A DNA stretch of 25,329 nucleotides, from the NCBI GenBank assembly GCA_902764045.1, contig CACWUI010000005.1, forward strand, positions 1 through 25,329, in the 5' to 3' direction. The position numbers and the translations under genes were made by a program. Source of the stretch: an uncultured Lachnospiraceae bacterium (GTDB lineage Bacteria; Bacillota; Clostridia; Lachnospirales; Lachnospiraceae). Positions 22,493 through 25,329 of this stretch are shown in pieces. The notes below the pieces were generated by a model that was not told the origin of the DNA, did no database searches, and worked only from the letters and a program-made list of their open reading frames with translations. Every line of letters begins with the position of its first letter. The stretch's first letter is position 1.

Positions 22493-24014
22493 GATGCCTT
22501 TTGTTTTCAACTTCCCTTTCTTCAGCATAATCCTTACCCTTGTGGGCGGGATGAGTATGCCCTTCTTCAGAAACGGGAAAGTTGCTCAAAAAATAAATAT
22601 GGGCGTTATCATTGCCACGGGAGTGTTGAACTTCATCCTTCTGTGCTACCTGGTGAGCACGGGAGAGAGTTTTACCTATATGATGGGTCACTGGCCCGCT
22701 CCCTGGGGTAATGAGATCAGAGGCGGCCCCTTTGAGGCTCTCATGGCTACCATGTTCTGTATAGTCATGGGATTCTCGGTATACGTGTTCATCGAGATAA
22801 ATACCCTTGCGGCCTGCGCCATAGTCATGGCAAAGCGGGGAGGAGAGACAATAGTTGCCACCATCAGATATCTCATAATGAGTCTGCTTGGGTCAGGTCT
22901 TTTTCTTATGGGTATCGCCCTTTTGTACAATATCACGGGACATCTCCTTATGGAGAGTCTTCATGAGACCATTATGGAAATGGCGGCTACGGGTCAGTAT
23001 GTGATACCCCTTACGGTGGTATTTTCCGTGACCACCTTGGGACTTTGCGTAAAAAGCGCCCTGTATCCCTTCCATTCATGGCTGCCTAATGCCCACGGCT
23101 CTGCCACCACATCATCCTCAGCCATCCTTTCCGGACTGGTGCTTAAAGGATATATCATCCTTTATATCAAGATGATGTTCCGCGTGTACTCACCGGAGCT
23201 TCTGGCGCAACTGCATATCACGGACGCCCTTTTGGTGCTGGGTGTGCTTGCCATGATCATGGGATCGTTAAAGGCTCTCAGGGAAAGACACATTAAGAGA
23301 ATGACGGCATATTCCTCAGTAGCCCAGATCGGATATATCTTTATGGGACTGGGGTTAAACTCCGAGATAGGAGTGCTTGCGGCCTGCTTCCATATCCTTT
23401 CCCACGGCGTGACCAAGCCCATGCTCTTCCTCTCGGCGGGAGGTCTGGCAAATGTGTCTCATCACAGCTATGAGTTTAAGGACCTGAAAGGAGCGGCTCA
23501 CAGGAATAAGCTGGCGGGAGTTGCCTTTGTGGTAGGCTCTCTTTCAATGATAGGTATCCCCTTATTTGCGGGATTTCCTTCCAAGCTGTTTTTCTCAACG
23601 GCTGCCATACATTCGGATTATTTCAGACTGCCGGTGGTGCTTATCGCCCTTGCGGTAAGTACGGCGTTGAACGCCCTTTATTATCTTCCTGTCTGCATCA
23701 ATATCTGGAGGACAAAGGACGAACCCCACGGCCACGGTCACGGCGGTCATGAAGATGAACACGGCGGTCATGATGCACACGTCGCTCACGGTGAGGAGGC
23801 TGCCCATGGGGATGAAGTTCACGAAGTTTCACACCATGAGCCTGCAGGGGACGTAGCTGTAGCAGCCTTTGAAAATTCCCACCACGAAGAGACACCGAAG
23901 ATAAGCTTTGGCTTCGGTCTGTCAATGGTGGCGTTTATCGCTTGTAATTTTGCTTTAGGTATCGGCTACGGGCCGATCATGAATATACTCCGTCAGGGTA
24001 TAGATCTTTTATAA
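22485..24014 (+). CDS. mnhD: Mrp antiporter subunit D (NuoL/M/N-like), shortened, with His-rich loop
   Basis: 509 aa membrane protein of the proton-translocating antiporter-like family. Glu104 (YVFIEIN) and Lys190 (CVKSALYPFHSWLPNAHG) match the key channel residues. Compared with the paralogue that follows, about 36 residues are missing between GGPFEALMATMFCIVM and GFSVYVFIE, where one helix and its loops are expected; the frame is intact. Near the C-terminus (415-453) a loop holds 12 His in 39 residues (starting HGHGHGGHEDEHGG), followed by a last helix. The complex exchanges Na+ (or other cation) for H+ and helps in pH and salt homeostasis; direction and ion are not readable here. Confidence 0.88.
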   Translation: MHEMPFVFNFPFFSIILTLVGGMSMPFFRNGKVAQKINMGVIIATGVLNFILLCYLVSTGESFTYMMGHWPAPWGNEIRGGPFEALMATMFCIVMGFSVYVFIEINTLAACAIVMAKRGGETIVATIRYLIMSLLGSGLFLMGIALLYNITGHLLMESLHETIMEMAATGQYVIPLTVVFSVTTLGLCVKSALYPFHSWLPNAHGSATTSSSAILSGLVLKGYIILYIKMMFRVYSPELLAQLHITDALLVLGVLAMIMGSLKALRERHIKRMTAYSSVAQIGYIFMGLGLNSEIGVLAACFHILSHGVTKPMLFLSAGGLANVSHHSYEFKDLKGAAHRNKLAGVAFVVGSLSMIGIPLFAGFPSKLFFSTAAIHSDYFRLPVVLIALAVSTALNALYYLPVCINIWRTKDEPHGHGHGGHEDEHGGHDAHVAHGEEAAHGDEVHEVSHHEPAGDVAVAAFENSHHEETPKISFGFGLSMVAFIACNFALGIGYGPIMNILRQGIDLL

Positions 24015-24035
24015 GAAAGTTGAGGTGAAAAGTTG

Positions 24036-25329
24036 ATGATAGGTATTTTACTGCTGATACCCATATTGTTTCCGGTATTGGCGGGACTTGCTGTCTTTCC
24101 AGTTAAAGACAGGAAGACCCTGCGTACCCTGGTATCAGTCATAGTTATTATCAACGCTGCCGTTGTTTACGGTCTTGCATTTATACCTGACGCGGATCTT
24201 GAGGTATGGAACATAGCAGACACCATGGTGGTCACCTTCCATCAGGACTCCATGTCCAAGTTTTTTGCGTGTCTTATAGCCTCCATCTGGGTGCTGGTGG
24301 CGTTTTTCGCCTACGAGTACATCACCCACGAAGGGGACGAGTCAAAGTTTTTGGGCTTTTACACCATGACCATAGGTACCATTATGGGTATATGCTACTC
24401 GGGCAATCTCATTACTTTTTATATGTTCTTTGAGTTTATGTCCCTGATAACAGTGCCTCTGGTAATACATTCCAGGACCAAAGATTCCATGAAAGCCGGC
24501 ATGAAATATCTGGGATATTCGGTATTCGGAGCGGGTCTGGGTCTTTTCGGATTATTTTTCCTGAACTACTACACAAAGGGTCATATCGGATTTACCCCCG
24601 GAGGCAATCTTGACATGTCCCTGGTGGCAGGTCATGAGAACTGGGTGCTTGTGGTGACCCTGATCATGGTGATCGGTTTCGGCTGTAAAGCCGGTATGCT
24701 GCCTCTGCAGGCATGGCTTCCCACGGCGCATCCGGTGGCCCCGGCTCCTGCTTCGGCGGTACTTTCCGGACTTATCACCAAGGCAGGTGGCCTTGGTATC
24801 ATAAGGGTCTGCTACTACATGGTGGGCAAAGACTTCCTGGCGGGAACCTGGGTGCAGACGGTGCTCATGTCACTTGCCATATGCACGGTATTCATGGGAT
24901 CGATGCTGGCGTTTAAGGAGAAGCTGTTTAAAAAACGACTGGCATTTTCCACGGTAAGTCAGGTGTCCTATGTGTTGTTCGGACTGTTTCTGTTTACACC
25001 GGAGGGACTCTTGGGAGCGCTGCTTCAGGTGATATTCCACGCTGTAGCCAAAAATATCATGTTCCTGTCTGCCGGCGCCATTATCTATAAGACACATAAG
25101 ACCTATGTGTATGAGCTGCGGGGAATAGGAAAGCAGATGCCCATAGTTATGTGGTGCTTTACACTGGCGTCCCTGTCGCTTATCGGGATCCCGCCCACGG
25201 GAGGGTACTTCAGTAAATGGTACCTGGCCACAGGTGCCCTGTCCGGAGGATTCGGCTGGCTGGGTTATCTGGGGGCGGCAACCCTTCTGGTATCCGCTCT
25301 TCTTACGGCAGGCTACGTCCTTCCAATCA
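24036..25329 (+). CDS. Second NuoL/M/MrpA-type proton-translocating subunit (3' partial)
   Basis: 431 codons to the window end with no stop. ATG 24036 follows GAGGTG (24022-24027) and lies 21 nt after mnhD. Many membrane segments; Glu133 (MFFEFMS) and Lys218 (GFGCKAGMLPLQAWLPTAHP) are the conserved channel residues, with VAPAPASAVLSGLITKAGG after it and FHAVAKNIMFLSAGA later. It probably takes the part of the MrpA N-terminal core, since the MrpA C-terminal pieces are encoded separately upstream. It could also belong to a hydrogenase or other Mrp-linked complex continuing beyond the window. Confidence 0.9.
   Translation, partial: MIGILLLIPILFPVLAGLAVFPVKDRKTLRTLVSVIVIINAAVVYGLAFIPDADLEVWNIADTMVVTFHQDSMSKFFACLIASIWVLVAFFAYEYITHEGDESKFLGFYTMTIGTIMGICYSGNLITFYMFFEFMSLITVPLVIHSRTKDSMKAGMKYLGYSVFGAGLGLFGLFFLNYYTKGHIGFTPGGNLDMSLVAGHENWVLVVTLIMVIGFGCKAGMLPLQAWLPTAHPVAPAPASAVLSGLITKAGGLGIIRVCYYMVGKDFLAGTWVQTVLMSLAICTVFMGSMLAFKEKLFKKRLAFSTVSQVSYVLFGLFLFTPEGLLGALLQVIFHAVAKNIMFLSAGAIIYKTHKTYVYELRGIGKQMPIVMWCFTLASLSLIGIPPTGGYFSKWYLATGALSGGFGWLGYLGAATLLVSALLTAGYVLPI

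Noticed and set aside
23698..23925. Arg/His-rich reverse-strand ORF opposite the His-rich loop
   Set aside because: It is the antisense reading of the His-rich codons in mnhD, without start signals.

Overview
The window reads as a chromosomal segment of an anaerobic Gram-positive bacterium of the Clostridia, most likely Lachnospiraceae-like. This is inferred from the strong AAGGAGG-type ribosome binding sites, sigma-A promoters, sortases with a wall-anchored adhesin, an oxygen-sensitive class III ribonucleotide reductase, an ECF-type vitamin transporter component and an Mrp-type antiporter operon. No rRNA, tRNA, CRISPR array, transposase or phage gene was seen. Both ends cut through genes.

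Layout. (1) 1-1377: 3' part of a copper P1B-ATPase with a C-terminal heavy-metal-binding domain that may also be translated alone as a CopZ-like chaperone. (2) 1378-1738: gene-poor stretch with a GGGGACGGTT palindromic repeat, a small reverse-strand gene remnant and a palindrome at the adhesin promoter. (3) 1739-9314: surface module made of a giant multidomain adhesin (1886 aa; thioester, isopeptide and ester cross-link domains; sorting signal SPGTG), a class C sortase from its own promoter, and a second sortase overlapping it. (4) 9321-9535: a roughly 200-bp imperfect palindrome between converging transcripts. (5) 9545-11015, reverse strand: a Cys-cluster (YkgJ-like) protein and a DUF2156 protein. 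(6) 11115-17005: a co-directional run of cyclophilin, class II fructose-bisphosphate aldolase, class B sortase, DUF4430 lipoprotein, ECF S component, HAD phosphatase and TrkH/TrkA potassium uptake, with short gaps or overlaps that suggest long co-transcribed units. (7) 17006-19600: nrdD behind a sigma-A promoter carrying two NrdR-like boxes 31 bp apart, ended by a terminator. (8) 19603-end: an Mrp cation/proton antiporter operon (E, F, G, MbhD-like, MbhE-MnhB fusion, C, D, then a second NuoL/M-type subunit running off the end).

Themes. The surface module is a self-contained adhesin-plus-sortase locus, with a third, class B sortase 3 kb away in a housekeeping run. The antiporter, TrkH/TrkA and copper pump are ion-homeostasis functions. 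The points most worth a second look are the adhesin architecture with an internal thioester domain, the possible CopA/CopZ dual product, the long palindrome, the NrdR-controlled nrdD promoter, the DUF4430-ECF pair, and a MrpD-like subunit that lacks about 36 residues and carries a His-rich loop.
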